From positions 62,001-126,000 of the forward strand of contig CAIVQB010000092.1 in the NCBI GenBank assembly GCA_903907925.1: 64,000 nt of DNA, read 5' to 3'. The position numbers were made by a program, and so were the translations under genes. Position 1 is the stretch's first letter, and every line of letters starts with the position of its first letter. Source of the stretch: an uncultured Verrucomicrobiota bacterium. GTDB taxonomy: Bacteria > Verrucomicrobiota > Verrucomicrobiia > Limisphaerales > UBA9464. Below, piece after piece: positions 1 through 9,858 of the stretch. Under the pieces are notes generated by a model that did not search any database, was not told the DNA's origin, and saw only the letters and a list, made by a program, of their open reading frames with translations.

Positions 1-732
1 CAGTTCGTCGTTCTTCAATCCGGTCAATTGCTCCAGGCCTTTGATCAATCGGAACAGGGCGAAGAGCATCACCACCATCATCGGCAGCGTGACGATCGGC
101 CATTCGATCCAGTGGAGGCGTCCGATCTGGGCGGTTTGTTCGGAGGTTCCCGGCGGCGCGACCACGATCCAGCGGGCGAGGAAGAAATTGATCACGCCGC
201 TGGCAAAGAAGGTGGCGGCCATCACCCAAGACGCCCAGAGCAGGAGGGCGTCGAAGCCGGGCACCGTGTTGCGCGCCTTGAGGGCTTCGCCGATCCGATG
301 GGTGTCGAGCACCTGATCGTTGTAGAGCAGGGCTTTCACCAACGGTTGACGGGTCTTGAGGGTCATCGGAATGGCCAGACCGAGTACCATCGGAATCGCG
401 GCGGCCTTGGCGGCGAACCAGAAGTTGTCGAGCTTGAGCAACCCCAGTCCGCCGGTGACCAGTGTTCCCACCAATCCGATGATGGAGAACACATTCCAGG
501 TCTTGCGCTTCAGCAGATCGTAGATGCCGTAGACCAACGGAATGCTGAGGGCCACCACCAGGCCCCAAGCCGGCCCGAGCCGGGATTCCTTGCTGAGTTG
601 GGTGAGGACGATGCCGGGCAGCACGGCATTGCAGGCAAGGTTGAACCAGACGTTCTCCTGGGCCGGACGGGGCGGGGGAAGAGTGCCGGGTGGGGTCGGT
701 TGGGGAATGGCGGGGCTTGCTTCGTGATTCAT
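1..732 (-). CDS. VC0807-family membrane protein, partial
   Basis: The reverse strand is open from an ATG at 732 to the window edge, so the 3' end is missing, though probably only a few residues. I translated 244 codons. After a proline-rich N-terminus come about five hydrophobic segments; the motifs LGPAWGLVVALSIPLVYG, VTGGLGLL and the late RLIKGLEQLTGL match what I remember of the VC0807 family, inner-membrane proteins of about 200-250 residues. Its function is unknown; some members are loosely compared with intracellular septation protein A. It is divergent from the small gene at 841. Family assignment is from memory of the motif pattern. Confidence 0.75.
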   Translation of the reverse strand, partial: MNHEASPAIPQPTPPGTLPPPRPAQENVWFNLACNAVLPGIVLTQLSKESRLGPAWGLVVALSIPLVYGIYDLLKRKTWNVFSIIGLVGTLVTGGLGLLKLDNFWFAAKAAAIPMVLGLAIPMTLKTRQPLVKALLYNDQVLDTHRIGEALKARNTVPGFDALLLWASWVMAATFFASGVINFFLARWIVVAPPGTSEQTAQIGRLHWIEWPIVTLPMMVVMLFALFRLIKGLEQLTGLKNDEL

Positions 733-840
733 CGGTTCCAAGACTCCCCGCAGGCTTTGCAAGAAGACCCTTCAGTTCAATCCCTTTCCCCAGCGGAATC
801 AGAAACCGCCGCAGTGGTCGGTGCGATTTCGCCCTACCGG

Positions 841-1062
841 ATGCTGGCCTGGCTGTGGTGCCTAGTGACGCCGGGCGCGGTGTTTTTGATGATTCAGAAT
901 TCCGATTGGCGTCGGGAAGTGGGCTGGAAAGCGATGCTGCAATCGGTCCGGATCGAGCAATGGGTGGGGTTGGCGCTGGTATTGGTGCACGGATGGTTCA
1001 TCGTTCAAGCGCTGCGGAATCGGCAACAATCCGGGCCGGAAACCCGCTTGCCAACGGCCTGA
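841..1062 (+). CDS. small two-helix membrane protein, hypothetical
   Basis: A 73-residue reading with two hydrophobic helices, about residues 2-17 (LAWLWCLVTPGAVFLM) and 40-56 (VGLALVLVHGWFIVQAL), joined by a short charged loop, with a polar C-terminus. The frame is open further upstream, but that part is antisense to the VC0807-type gene, so it is not used. An in-frame GTG at 814 is an alternative start; neither start has a clear ribosome binding site. The layout of tryptophans and charges looks like a real small inner-membrane protein, but I recognise no family. Confidence 0.5.
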   Translation: MLAWLWCLVTPGAVFLMIQNSDWRREVGWKAMLQSVRIEQWVGLALVLVHGWFIVQALRNRQQSGPETRLPTA

Positions 1063-1103
1063 TGCCGTCGGAGTGTCGTAGAAGTTCAATAGGTTACCTC
1101 CCC

Positions 1104-1349
1104 ATGCCCCTTTACGAATACGAGCTCTGCGACGGCAACTGCGCGGCCTGCGGGGGGCGCTTCACTCTTCGACGACCGTTGAGCGCGCCGGAAATCTCGG
1201 CGTGCCCGGCTTGCAAGAAGCCGATCCGCAAGCTGATTTCCGGGTTCAACACCCCGTCCATCACCAAGCCGTTGTCGATCAGCGACGCCAAGAAGGCCGG
1301 CTTCGCTGTGCTCAAACGAGTCAACAAGGGCGAATACGAAGCGATGTGA
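1104..1349 (+). CDS. FmdB-family zinc ribbon protein
   Basis: An 81-residue protein that begins MPLYEYE, the usual opening of FmdB-type regulatory zinc ribbons. It has CxxC pairs at Cys13/Cys16 and Cys34/Cys37, which would hold one zinc; an extra Cys9 precedes them. Members are small proteins of uncertain role, first linked to formamidase regulation, and are widespread without a fixed operon. The start at 1104 is set by the family N-terminus; the longer frame beginning at 690 is a shadow upstream of it. The C-terminal half is basic and probably folded outside the zinc knuckle. Confidence 0.85.
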   Translation: MPLYEYELCDGNCAACGGRFTLRRPLSAPEISACPACKKPIRKLISGFNTPSITKPLSISDAKKAGFAVLKRVNKGEYEAM

Positions 1350-1440
1350 TTCTGCGTTTCGCTGACTTGGGTGGGTAGGCCGCCCGGAAGCGTGTTTCCC
1401 GCTGGCTAATCGGTCCGGTCCTGCCATTAGTTTCAGGAAC

Positions 1441-3399
1441 ATGAACTCCCTGGCGACGATTCAGGAGGCTGCGTCTCAAACGGCGACCCGAATGCGTTGG
1501 CTGCGCGGATGGGCCGGGCTGTGGAAGGGGTTCATCGTCGGGGCGGCGATGTACACGCTGGCGCTCGCGGTTTGGAAGCTTCTGCCGGTGCCGTACTATA
1601 CCGTTAGTCTCGCCGGGGTCATCGCGTTGCTGTGCCTGCCGGTCGGGTTCCTCGTCGGATTCCACCGCAAGATGACCCTCGGCGAGGCCGCGCGGTGGTT
1701 GGATCAAAAACGCGGCTTGAAGGAGCGCCTTTCCACCGCCCTGGAACTCGGAGCCTCTCCCGCAGCGGCGGATTCGGATCAATCCCGCTGGCACCAATTG
1801 GTGTTGGCCGACGCCGAGATGGCCGCCAGCGGTGTCGATCCCAAGGCCCTGCTGCCCCTCCGGTTGCCCGGGGTTTCGCGCTGGGTCGCGGGTGTTTTGG
1901 CGGTGACGGCCACGCTGGGTTTTCTGCCGGAATTTCGAAGTCAGGCCCATGTCCAGGCCAGGAAACAGGCCGAAGTCATTAAGGAAGTGGGTGCCCAGTT
2001 GACCCTGCTGACCAAGCGCACTCTGGAGCACCGGCCGCCGGCGATGGAACCGACCCGGCGCACGCTGGAGGATATCAAGGAACTCGGCTCGCGCCTTCAA
2101 TCGGCCAAGCTGACCCGCGAGGATGCCCTCAAAGACATCTCCCGCGCCGCGGATCAACTCAAGCAGGACGCCCTCAATCTCGCCAAGAATCCGGCACTTC
2201 GGAAAATGGAACAGGCGGCCCGAACGCCGTCCGGTTCTTCCGAGGAATCGCGTGCGACTCTGCAAAAACAGATGGAATCGCTGCAAAAACAGCTCGGCGA
2301 CAAAAACGCCAGTCCGGAGGCGGCCGAGAAGTTGCAAAAGGATTTGGAGAAACTGAAGGACGCGGCGAAGGGGTTGGCGGGCGACAATTCGGCGGCGGCC
2401 CAGGCGGCGCGCAAGCAGATGTCCCAGATGGCCAGCGACCTCGCCCGGAAGGCGGAAAGCATGGGCATGCCGATGCCGAATCTCGACGATGCGGTGGCGG
2501 CATTGAACCAAGCCCAGGTGGAGCAGTTCCTCAAGAATCTCGATGCGGCAGAAATGGATCTCCAGAAGATGGCCGATCTCTCCCGGATGATGTCGCAGCT
2601 TCAGAAGCAGATGGAAAAGACCGGCAAAGACCTGCCCGAACAGTTGAAGAACGGCCAGGCGCAGGCGGCCATCGATTCGCTGCAAAAGATGATGGACCAG
2701 CTTCAGCGCGGAGAACCGACCGCTGAACAGCTCAAGCAGATGACCGATGAGTTGGCGCGCGCCCTTCAGCCGGCCGAGCAATACGGGAAGGTGGCTGAAC
2801 ACCTTCAAAAGGCATTGTCGGAGGCGAAAGGTGCTGGAAAAGGAAGCCGTGCCGCGGCCGGCGCGGCCCTGGCCGCCGCCCAGAAAGAGCTGCAGTCCTT
2901 GTTGGACCAGATGGGCGATGCCCAATCGATGATGGCCAGTCTCCAGAGCCTGCAACGGGCCCAAATGGCGGTCGGCAACTGCAAGGGTTGGGGCCAGTGC
3001 AAGAGCCCGAAGCTGGGCTACAACAAGAATGGAAAGGGCGGTCGTGGGGTCGGCATGTGGAAGGAATCTTCGGCCTGGGATCTGCCGGACGAACTGCAGG
3101 AGCTTTGGGATAATTCCAGCGTCAACCGACCCGACGTGGCGGGCAAGGGGCACACCGAACGCGACGCCTCCATGCCCGATGGTCTGACGCCGACCAAGAT
3201 CAAGGGTCAGATGCAGGCGGGCGGCGCGATGCCCAGCATCACGCTCAAGGGATTGAGCATCAAGGGCGACAGCAAGGTGGCCTACACCGAGGCGGTGGCC
3301 GCCGCCCAGTCCGATGCGCAGGCCGCGCTCAATCAAGAGCAGGTGCCCAAGGCGTATCGGGGCGCAGTCCGTGATTATTTCGACGACCTGAAGAAATAG
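1441..3399 (+). CDS. DUF4175-like membrane protein with long coiled coil
   Basis: A 652-residue protein. Two transmembrane helices lie at about residues 27-45 and 55-75 and a third at about 147-165. Residues 200-480 are rich in Lys, Gln, Glu and Ala with heptad-like spacing and repeated LQKQ/LQKQME units, so a long coiled coil is likely. A glycine-rich segment (KNGKGGRGVG) follows. The C-terminus, with VPKAYRGAVRDYFDDLKK, resembles the closing motif of DUF4175-type proteins, which often sit beside MoxR/BatA-type (aerotolerance) genes. Function is unknown; a membrane-anchored structural or stress role is only a guess. No partner genes of that kind are nearby. Confidence 0.85.
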   Translation: MNSLATIQEAASQTATRMRWLRGWAGLWKGFIVGAAMYTLALAVWKLLPVPYYTVSLAGVIALLCLPVGFLVGFHRKMTLGEAARWLDQKRGLKERLSTALELGASPAAADSDQSRWHQLVLADAEMAASGVDPKALLPLRLPGVSRWVAGVLAVTATLGFLPEFRSQAHVQARKQAEVIKEVGAQLTLLTKRTLEHRPPAMEPTRRTLEDIKELGSRLQSAKLTREDALKDISRAADQLKQDALNLAKNPALRKMEQAARTPSGSSEESRATLQKQMESLQKQLGDKNASPEAAEKLQKDLEKLKDAAKGLAGDNSAAAQAARKQMSQMASDLARKAESMGMPMPNLDDAVAALNQAQVEQFLKNLDAAEMDLQKMADLSRMMSQLQKQMEKTGKDLPEQLKNGQAQAAIDSLQKMMDQLQRGEPTAEQLKQMTDELARALQPAEQYGKVAEHLQKALSEAKGAGKGSRAAAGAALAAAQKELQSLLDQMGDAQSMMASLQSLQRAQMAVGNCKGWGQCKSPKLGYNKNGKGGRGVGMWKESSAWDLPDELQELWDNSSVNRPDVAGKGHTERDASMPDGLTPTKIKGQMQAGGAMPSITLKGLSIKGDSKVAYTEAVAAAQSDAQAALNQEQVPKAYRGAVRDYFDDLKK

Positions 3400-3662
3400 T
3401 GGGTGTCTCCCGATTCCAATCAAAACGGACCTTCACGGGCGGTGTCCCTTTCTCGGAAAAACCGGTTCGCCAGCGATTTCCACCCACTGGCCGATTTGTT
3501 CTCGGACTTGCTCTCAAAGTTTATAGCTGTAAACTGAAAGCGTCCCCGGAATAAACTGCTGTCAGCGGAGCTCGTTGCGGGGACAGCGTTTGACTTTCGT
3601 TTTGTCGGTCCCTTAACTCTCGCGCACTTGACCCCTGTGGTGTGTACGCTGGAGCGGGCACC

Positions 3663-5405
3663 GTGGACACTGAAAGGCCGTTTGTGGCAGCCAAAGACGA
3701 TTATCTGATCGATACGATGCTCGACATGGGTTTGTTGACCCATGAGCAGGTGGAGTCCGGGCGTTCGGCTGCCGAGGTGGCGGGCGAGGGCGTTCTCGAC
3801 ACCATGGTCAAGTCCGGCTCGATCGAGTCCGGGACGGTGGTCATGGCCAAATCGACGTATTTCGGCGTCGAATCGGTGAATTTGAGCGAGTTGCGGGTGG
3901 GCGATGAACTGATTTCGATCGTGCCGCGTCACGTGGCCCGGAAGTTTAACGCGGTCCCGGTCGGTCAAAGCGAATCGGGATCGATCGTCGTGGCCCTCTC
4001 AGACCCTTCGGACATCGACACCGTCGACGGATTGCGGCACGCGCTGAACCGGGACATCGAATTGCGGGTCACCAGCCTTCCAGACATTGAGGCCGCGCTG
4101 GACAAATACTACGGCGGTGCCGGCTCGGGTCGGGACGACGGCGGGATCAGCAAGATGATCCAGGACATCACCGAGGGTGAGGTCGAGGTCGGGGTTTTGA
4201 AGGGGAATGTGGCGGATGACGGCGCGGCGGTGGATGCCGACGCACCGATCATGAAGCTGGTGAACCAGGTGATCGTGGACGCCTTCAAGCGCCGCGCCTC
4301 GGATATTCACCTCGAACCTCTTGCCAAGCGGTTTCGTCTCCGGTTTCGCATCGACGGCAATTGCGTGGAGCAATCGGACCTTCCGAAGCGGTTGCAGGCA
4401 CCGATCATTGCCCGGCTGAAGATTCAGGCGGGAATGAGCATCGCCGAGCGGCGCATCCCGCAGGACGGACGCATCCAGGTCCCGGTCGGCGGCAAGACCA
4501 TCGATCTCCGCGTCAATTGTCTTCCCACCCAGCATGGCGAATCGATCGTCATGCGTATTCTCGACAAATCCGGCCTGAAACTGGGTTTGGCGGAATTGGG
4601 ATTCTTTGCGGACGATCAGCAAATGTTCGAGCGGATCATCGGATTGCCCGATGGCATCCTGCTGGTGACCGGCCCGACCGGTTCCGGCAAGACGACGACG
4701 CTCTACTCCTGTCTCAACTACATCAATCGGCCGGACCGCAAGATCATCACGGTCGAGGACCCGGTGGAATACATGCTGGCCGGCATCAACCAGGTCCAGG
4801 TGCACGAGCAGATCGGGTTCACCTTTGCGTTGGCGCTGCGATCGATGCTCCGCCAGTCGCCGAACGTCATCATGCTGGGGGAAATCCGCGATCTGGAGAC
4901 CGCCTCCATAGCGATCAACGCCTCTCTGACCGGTCACTTGGTCTTCTCCACTCTGCACACCAACGACGCGCCCAGCGCCGTGACCCGCTTGATCGACATC
5001 GGGGTGAAGCCCTTCCTCGTGGCCTCTTCCGCGCGCTGTCTGATGGCGCAACGTTTGGTCCGGAAGATCTGCAAAAACTGCGGTGGGCCGCATGTCCTGA
5101 ACGAAACCGAGGCGGCGAGCCTGAATCTGAGCCCCGATCAGTTGTCGCAGGCCACCGCGCGCAAGGGACGCGGCTGTTCCGAGTGCAACAAAACCGGGTG
5201 TAAGGGCCGGTTCGGCATTTTTGAGATTTTCACCATCCAGGATGAGGCGCGAAAGCTCATCTTTGAAAAGGTCCCGTCCAACGTGCTGCGCGCCAAGGCA
5301 CGCGAGATGGGCATGCGCACCCTGCGGGAGGATGGCATCCGCAAGGTGTTGGCGGGCTTGACCACCGCCGACGAGGTGGTCAAGGCGACGGTCACGGATC
5401 ATTGA
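3663..5405 (+). CDS. type IV pilus/type II secretion assembly ATPase, PilB/GspE-like (first copy)
   Basis: A cytoplasmic hexameric ATPase that powers pilus or pseudopilus extension. An N-terminal MshEN-type domain spans about residues 10-150 and the GspE core about 180-560. Visible motifs are Walker [11 protein letters not shown] (residues 337-346), the Asp box VEDPVEY, Walker B MLGEIRD, the His box HLVFSTLHTND and a zinc site with CKNC and CSEC. I use the GTG at 3663 because GGAG at 3651-3654 lies 8 bases upstream; a GTG at 3642 is possible. It opens a four-gene motor operon with PilT, a second GspE-like ATPase and PilC. About 240 bases of non-coding DNA precede it. Confidence 0.93.
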   Translation: MDTERPFVAAKDDYLIDTMLDMGLLTHEQVESGRSAAEVAGEGVLDTMVKSGSIESGTVVMAKSTYFGVESVNLSELRVGDELISIVPRHVARKFNAVPVGQSESGSIVVALSDPSDIDTVDGLRHALNRDIELRVTSLPDIEAALDKYYGGAGSGRDDGGISKMIQDITEGEVEVGVLKGNVADDGAAVDADAPIMKLVNQVIVDAFKRRASDIHLEPLAKRFRLRFRIDGNCVEQSDLPKRLQAPIIARLKIQAGMSIAERRIPQDGRIQVPVGGKTIDLRVNCLPTQHGESIVMRILDKSGLKLGLAELGFFADDQQMFERIIGLPDGILLVTGPTGSGKTTTLYSCLNYINRPDRKIITVEDPVEYMLAGINQVQVHEQIGFTFALALRSMLRQSPNVIMLGEIRDLETASIAINASLTGHLVFSTLHTNDAPSAVTRLIDIGVKPFLVASSARCLMAQRLVRKICKNCGGPHVLNETEAASLNLSPDQLSQATARKGRGCSECNKTGCKGRFGIFEIFTIQDEARKLIFEKVPSNVLRAKAREMGMRTLREDGIRKVLAGLTTADEVVKATVTDH

Positions 5406-5480
5406 ACCGGATGGTCGTAAACCTGCTAGCCTCCACCAAACCCAGCCGGGCCTAACACAACCCTTTCGAAAGAGTTTTCC

Positions 5481-6587
5481 ATGTCTTACCAAATGTCCGA
5501 TTTGCTGCAGTTGGTGGTGTCTGAGGGCGCCGCCGACCTGCACATCCGTGTCGGCATCCCGCCGGTCATTCGCCTCCACGGCATTCTGCATCGCGTCGAA
5601 GGCCCGCTCCTCAAAGCCGAGGATACCGAAGAATTGATGCGGTCGATCACCTCCGAGGATCACATCCAGCAAATCCGTGAAAAGGGTGGTGCGGACTTCG
5701 GATTTGCCTTTGGTGAACTCGCCCGGTTCCGCGTCAGCGCCTTCAAGGAAAAGGGCAACTTCGCCCTCGTGCTCCGCCAGATCCCCAGCAAACTCCTGAC
5801 GATGGAGCAGATCGGCATCCCGCCGAGCGCCAAGGAACTGCTCTACAAACCCCGCGGTCTGGTCCTCGTTACCGGTCCGACCGGTTCGGGCAAGACGACC
5901 ACGCTGGCCTCGATGATCAACATCATCAACGAGGAGCGCGATGAGGCCCACATCATCACCATCGAGGACCCGATCGAGTACTATCACAAGCACAAGAAGG
6001 CGGTTGTCACCCAGCGCGAGGTGAACGTCGACGTGCCGAATTTCGCCGAGGCCCTGCGCCGCGCGTTGCGTCAGGACCCTGACGTGATCCTCGTCGGTGA
6101 GTTGCGCGATCTGGAAACGATGGAAGCCGCGATCACGGCCGCTGAAACAGGCCACTTGGTGTTCGGCACGCTGCACACCACCGGTGCCGCCAAAACCATC
6201 GATCGTATCACCAACGCCTTTCCGCAGAACCAGCAGGATCAGATCCGGATTCAGCTCTCGACCGTGTTGCAGGCGGTGATTTCCCAGTTGCTCCTGCCCC
6301 GTTGCGACAAGCCGGGACGCGTCGCGATCTTCGAGATCATGGTCAACACGCCCTCCATCGCGGCGCTGATCCGTGACAACAAGACCTTCCGAATCCAGTC
6401 GGACATCCAGACCGGTGCGAAGTGGGGCATGGTCACCTTGGACAGCTTCCTGGTTGAAAAATGGCAGGCGGGGCTCATCGCCGAGGAAGAGGTCATCACC
6501 AAGTCCCAGGACCCGACCACCATGGTCCAAAAGCTGCAGGAGATGAAGGCGGCCAAGGCGGAGGCGGATGCCTCGGGTCGCAACTAA
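5481..6587 (+). CDS. pilT: PilT-like retraction ATPase
   Basis: A 368-residue protein with the full PilT arrangement: N-terminal PAS-like domain ([17 protein letters not shown]), Walker [11 protein letters not shown] at residues 132-141, Asp box [10 protein letters not shown], Walker [10 protein letters not shown], and His box [19 protein letters not shown]. It lacks the C-terminal zinc cysteines of PilB/GspE, as PilT proteins do. Length is normal for the family. PilT removes subunits and retracts type IV pili, so its place between two extension-type ATPases argues that the machine here is, or derives from, a retractable pilus rather than a pure type II secretion system. Confidence 0.93.
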   Translation: MSYQMSDLLQLVVSEGAADLHIRVGIPPVIRLHGILHRVEGPLLKAEDTEELMRSITSEDHIQQIREKGGADFGFAFGELARFRVSAFKEKGNFALVLRQIPSKLLTMEQIGIPPSAKELLYKPRGLVLVTGPTGSGKTTTLASMINIINEERDEAHIITIEDPIEYYHKHKKAVVTQREVNVDVPNFAEALRRALRQDPDVILVGELRDLETMEAAITAAETGHLVFGTLHTTGAAKTIDRITNAFPQNQQDQIRIQLSTVLQAVISQLLLPRCDKPGRVAIFEIMVNTPSIAALIRDNKTFRIQSDIQTGAKWGMVTLDSFLVEKWQAGLIAEEEVITKSQDPTTMVQKLQEMKAAKAEADASGRN

Positions 6588-6611
6588 ACCCAGCACCCCG
6601 GAAGACATCCC

Positions 6612-8312
6612 ATGGCCGAAGCGATCACCGATCCGTTGCTGTCCCTCATCCGGGAGCGTGGACTCCTGGACGACCTCCAGATGGAAGAGGTGCAGCAGGA
6701 GCACACCCGCAGCGGCAAACCGGTGTTCCAGGTGCTTCAGGATTACGGTTTGGTCGATCTCGATTCGGTGCTGCAGATCATGGCCGATCAACTCGGCACG
6801 ATGGTGGTCACCCTCGACGAAGCGGAAATTTCACCCGAAGTGGTCGCATCGGTGCCTGGCGAAAGTGCCCGGATGTACCAGTGCATGCCGATCGCCCTGT
6901 TCGGCGACACAGTCCAGATCGCGCTGGTGGATCCGCTCAATCCGCAGGTCGTCGACGAACTCGGATTCTCGGTCAAACACCAGATTCAACTGGTGGTGGC
7001 CTCACCCGCCGCGGTGCTGAAGGCGATTGAGAAGTTTTATCCCGCTCAGGCGGCCAGCGGCTACTCGGATCTGCTCAAGGAAATGGGTGCCACCCATGAC
7101 CTGTCGGCGATCGACAATCCCGAGGCCGGCGGAGTGAAGATCGACATGGGCGGCACCGATGCGCCCGTCGTCAAGTTCGTCAACCTGGTCCTCATGCAGG
7201 CGGTGCAGGACCGGGCGAGCGACATTCATTTCGAGCCGTTTGAGGAGGAGTTCAAGATCCGCTACCGCGTGGACGGCGCCCTGTACGAGATGTCCCCGCC
7301 GCCCAAGCACCTGGCCAATCCGGTGACCTCGCGTCTCAAGATCATGGCCAACCTGAACATTTCCGAGCGCCGGATGCCTCAGGACGGCCGTATTTCGGTG
7401 AATGTCGGGGGACGCCAGATTGATCTCCGCTTGTCCACCCTGCCGACTGCGTTCGGCGAATCGGTGGTGCTCCGTGTTCTCGACCGCGGCTCGATCAGCC
7501 TCGAGATCGAATCGCTCGGGTTCCCCAAGAACGTCAACGAGTACGTTGTCGAAACGATCAACCAGCCCAACGGGATTTTTGCCGTCACCGGCCCCACCGG
7601 CTCGGGCAAGACGACGACGCTTTATTCCTGTCTGCGCCGCATCAATACCATCGATTCCAAGCTCCTCACCGTTGAGGACCCGGTGGAATTCGACATCGAA
7701 GGCATCATGCAGGTGCAGGTGAACGAATCGATGGGGATGACGTTCATGAAGGCGTTGCGCGCCTTTCTCCGTCAGGACCCGGACATCATCATGCTCGGGG
7801 AAATGCGCGATCTCGAGACGGCTCAGATTGCCATTCAGGCCTCACTCACCGGCCATTTGGTGCTGTCCACGCTTCACACCAATGACGCCTCCGGTGCGGT
7901 CACCCGTCTCGTCGACATGGGCGTGGAGCCGTTCCTGATTTCATCCACGCTGCTGGCGGTGCTGGGTCAGCGGCTGGTCCGCAAGGTCTGCGTCAAATGC
8001 CGGACGCCGTTCGAGCCCACCGAGGACCAACTGAGCCACCTCAACCTCTCCCCGCATGATCTAGGGGATCGTGCGTTTTATTACGGACGCGGTTGCCCGG
8101 TCTGCAATGACACCGGCTATCGGGGCCGGAAGGGGATCTACGAATTGCTGGTGGTCTCCGATCCGATCCGCAATCTGATCAATGAACGTGCCCCGACGGT
8201 CGTTCTGCGGCAGAAGGCGATCGAGCTCGGGATGGTCACCATCCGCGACGACGGTCTGCGGAACATTTACGACGGCGAAACCACCGTCGAGGAAATCTTG
8301 AAGTACACCTGA
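6612..8312 (+). CDS. type IV pilus/type II secretion assembly ATPase, PilB/GspE-like (second copy)
   Basis: A 566-residue ATPase with an MshEN-type N-terminal domain (about 1-145) and an intact GspE core: Walker [11 protein letters not shown] at residues 327-336, [28 protein letters not shown], and zinc cysteines CVKC and CPVC. It is clearly related to the ATPase at 3663 but diverged in the N-terminal region, which in this family binds the platform partners (PilC/GspF, GspL). The ATG at 6612 lies 24 bases after the PilT stop. It is immediately upstream of the PilC/GspF gene, so it is the better candidate for that platform protein's direct partner. Confidence 0.93.
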   Translation: MAEAITDPLLSLIRERGLLDDLQMEEVQQEHTRSGKPVFQVLQDYGLVDLDSVLQIMADQLGTMVVTLDEAEISPEVVASVPGESARMYQCMPIALFGDTVQIALVDPLNPQVVDELGFSVKHQIQLVVASPAAVLKAIEKFYPAQAASGYSDLLKEMGATHDLSAIDNPEAGGVKIDMGGTDAPVVKFVNLVLMQAVQDRASDIHFEPFEEEFKIRYRVDGALYEMSPPPKHLANPVTSRLKIMANLNISERRMPQDGRISVNVGGRQIDLRLSTLPTAFGESVVLRVLDRGSISLEIESLGFPKNVNEYVVETINQPNGIFAVTGPTGSGKTTTLYSCLRRINTIDSKLLTVEDPVEFDIEGIMQVQVNESMGMTFMKALRAFLRQDPDIIMLGEMRDLETAQIAIQASLTGHLVLSTLHTNDASGAVTRLVDMGVEPFLISSTLLAVLGQRLVRKVCVKCRTPFEPTEDQLSHLNLSPHDLGDRAFYYGRGCPVCNDTGYRGRKGIYELLVVSDPIRNLINERAPTVVLRQKAIELGMVTIRDDGLRNIYDGETTVEEILKYT

Positions 8313-8335
8313 ACGAACGAGCGGAAAGGACGGCT

Positions 8336-9685
8336 ATGCCAAAGTTCAATTACGTCGCGATGGACGCCCGGGGCAAGGAAACCAAGGGGGTTCTCGAGGT
8401 CGGCAGCCAGGCCGACGCCATCAACCGCCTCAAGGAAATGGGCTTCTTCCCCACCAAGGTAATGGAGGCGGAAAAGCCCAAGGAAAAGAAGGACAGCAAG
8501 GGCGGTGGCGGTGGGGGTGGTGCCAAGAAGAAGGGCGGAGGCATCAACATCCGGATTCCCGGCCTCGGTGGCGGCGTGAAATCGAAGGTGTTGAGCACCT
8601 TCACCCGTCAGCTCGCCACACTGGTGGACGCCGGCCTTCCGCTGCTCCGCGGCCTGCGGGTGCTGGAGAAACAGGAGCGCAATGCGGTTCTGAAGCGGGT
8701 TCTCAGCGATCTCGCCACTTCGATCGAAGGCGGCAGCACCTTCTCCGAAGGCCTCGCGCAGCATCCCAAGGTCTTCAACAAGCTGTTCGTGAACATGGTC
8801 AAGGCGGGCGAACTCGGCGGTGTGCTCGAGGTCGTGCTCAACCGCTTGGCGGAGTTCATGGAAAAGGCGGAGAAGATCAAGGGCAAGGTCATCGCGGCCA
8901 TGTTCTATCCCGCCGCGGTCATGACGGTGGCCATGGGCATCCTCGTCCTGCTCATGGTGGTCGTGGTGCCGAAGTTCAAGCAGATCTTCGCCGACCTCCT
9001 CGGTGACGGCGGCATGCCCCCGTTCACCGAATTCGTTCTCAAAATCAGCGAAATCATCAAGGACTACACGGTCGTCTTCCCTGAATGGGCGGGTGGATTC
9101 CCGGTGCCAGGCCCGGTGGTCATCGGCCTGATCGTCTTCATCATCCTGTTCAAATTCTCCCTCAAGACCAAGAAGGGCAGGTGGCTGTTCGACAAGTTCA
9201 AGCTGCACATGCCGGTCATCGGTTCGGTGATCAGCAAGGTGGCCATCGCCCGCTTCTGCCGTACCCTTGGAACCTTGGTGAGTTCGGGTGTGCCCATTTT
9301 GCAGGCGTTGAACATCGTCCGCGAGACCGCCGGCAACGTGGTGGTCGCCAATGCGGTCCAAATGGTTCACGAAAGCGTCAAGGAAGGTGAAACCATCACC
9401 GCGCCGCTCGAAAAATCGGGCGTGTTCCCGCCCATGGTCATTTCCATGGTCGACGTCGGTGAGCAAACGGGCGCGCTCCCCGAAATGTTACTCAAGATCG
9501 CCGACAATTACGACGAAGAGGTCGACAACGCCGTCGCGGCCATGACCTCCCTGCTGGAACCGATCATGATCGTGTTCCTGGCGGTAATCGTCGGCAGTAT
9601 CGTCATCGCCCTGTTCCTGCCCCTGATTACTCTGATCGATAAGCTCGGCGGCGACGACGCTGGTCCTGGCGAAAAGAAAGAATAG
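8336..9685 (+). CDS. PilC/GspF-family inner-membrane platform protein
   Basis: A 449-residue polytopic protein that forms the inner-membrane platform on which the ATPases act. It starts with the conserved FNYVAMDARGKETKG segment. A Gly/Lys-rich linker (about residues 47-75, with a run of seven glycines) follows, then two GspF cytoplasmic domains (about 85-205 and 295-420), each followed by hydrophobic helices. TRQLATLVDAGLPLLRGL and CRTLGTLVSSGVPILQAL are the paired GspF motifs. GGAAAGGA-type ribosome binding bases precede the ATG. It ends the motor operon, 28 bases before a strong terminator. The glycine-rich linker is unusually long. Confidence 0.93.
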   Translation: MPKFNYVAMDARGKETKGVLEVGSQADAINRLKEMGFFPTKVMEAEKPKEKKDSKGGGGGGGAKKKGGGINIRIPGLGGGVKSKVLSTFTRQLATLVDAGLPLLRGLRVLEKQERNAVLKRVLSDLATSIEGGSTFSEGLAQHPKVFNKLFVNMVKAGELGGVLEVVLNRLAEFMEKAEKIKGKVIAAMFYPAAVMTVAMGILVLLMVVVVPKFKQIFADLLGDGGMPPFTEFVLKISEIIKDYTVVFPEWAGGFPVPGPVVIGLIVFIILFKFSLKTKKGRWLFDKFKLHMPVIGSVISKVAIARFCRTLGTLVSSGVPILQALNIVRETAGNVVVANAVQMVHESVKEGETITAPLEKSGVFPPMVISMVDVGEQTGALPEMLLKIADNYDEEVDNAVAAMTSLLEPIMIVFLAVIVGSIVIALFLPLITLIDKLGGDDAGPGEKKE

Positions 9686-9713
9686 GCCGAAACCCGGTGC
9701 TACTAACGTTAAC

Positions 9714-9748
9714 GTCGGCCACCGATCGTCTCGGTGGCCGACTTTTTT
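9714..9748 (+). terminator. rho-independent terminator after the pilus motor operon
   Basis: A perfect 12-base-pair stem (GTCGGCCACCGA at 9714-9725 with its complement at 9731-9742), a 5-base loop and six T residues at 9743-9748. It closes the PilB-PilT-PilB-PilC operon and separates it from the toxin-antitoxin pair downstream. Confidence 0.9.
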
Positions 9749-9769
9749 GAAACCAAATCCGACAGGTGC

Positions 9770-9797
9770 TTGACAACACTACGTCGCCAAGTGTAAA
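9770..9797 (+). promoter_or_regulatory. sigma70-type promoter for the toxin-antitoxin pair
   Basis: TTGACA at 9770-9775 is a perfect -35 box. TGTAAA at 9792-9797, 16 bases further on, matches four of six -10 positions. It lies between the terminator and the BrnT-like gene, so it would drive that gene pair independently of the motor operon. Confidence 0.55.
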
Positions 9798-9813
9798 TAC
9801 AAAGTAGTTACAC
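9791..9813. promoter_or_regulatory. operator-like palindrome over the -10 box
   Basis: Two 10-base half-sites, GTGTAAATAC (9791-9800) and the inverse GTAGTTACAC (9804-9813), are separated by AAA and pair at 9 of 10 positions. The site overlaps the proposed -10 box. BrnA-type antitoxins bind palindromes in their own promoters, so this is the expected place for autoregulation; binding here is inferred. Confidence 0.55.
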
Positions 9814-9858
9814 TGCATTGGCGATTGCTTTACGTTCGCTCCCAGATGGAGTTTCCAA

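Noticed and set aside
1321-3423. 700-residue reverse-strand frame opposite the DUF4175-like gene
   Set aside because: Arg/His/Leu-rich shadow of a coiled-coil gene whose own frame has membrane helices and a family-like end.
3518-3535. Palindrome AGTTTA/TAAACT before the first PilB-like gene
   Set aside because: A six-base inverted repeat with a six-base spacer may be an operator, but it is short and no matching promoter boxes were found.
3999-6791. 930-residue open frame on the reverse strand
   Set aside because: It is antisense to the PilB-like and PilT genes. Its composition (many His, Arg, Gln, Asp; no family motif) is that of the opposite frame of GC-rich coding DNA.
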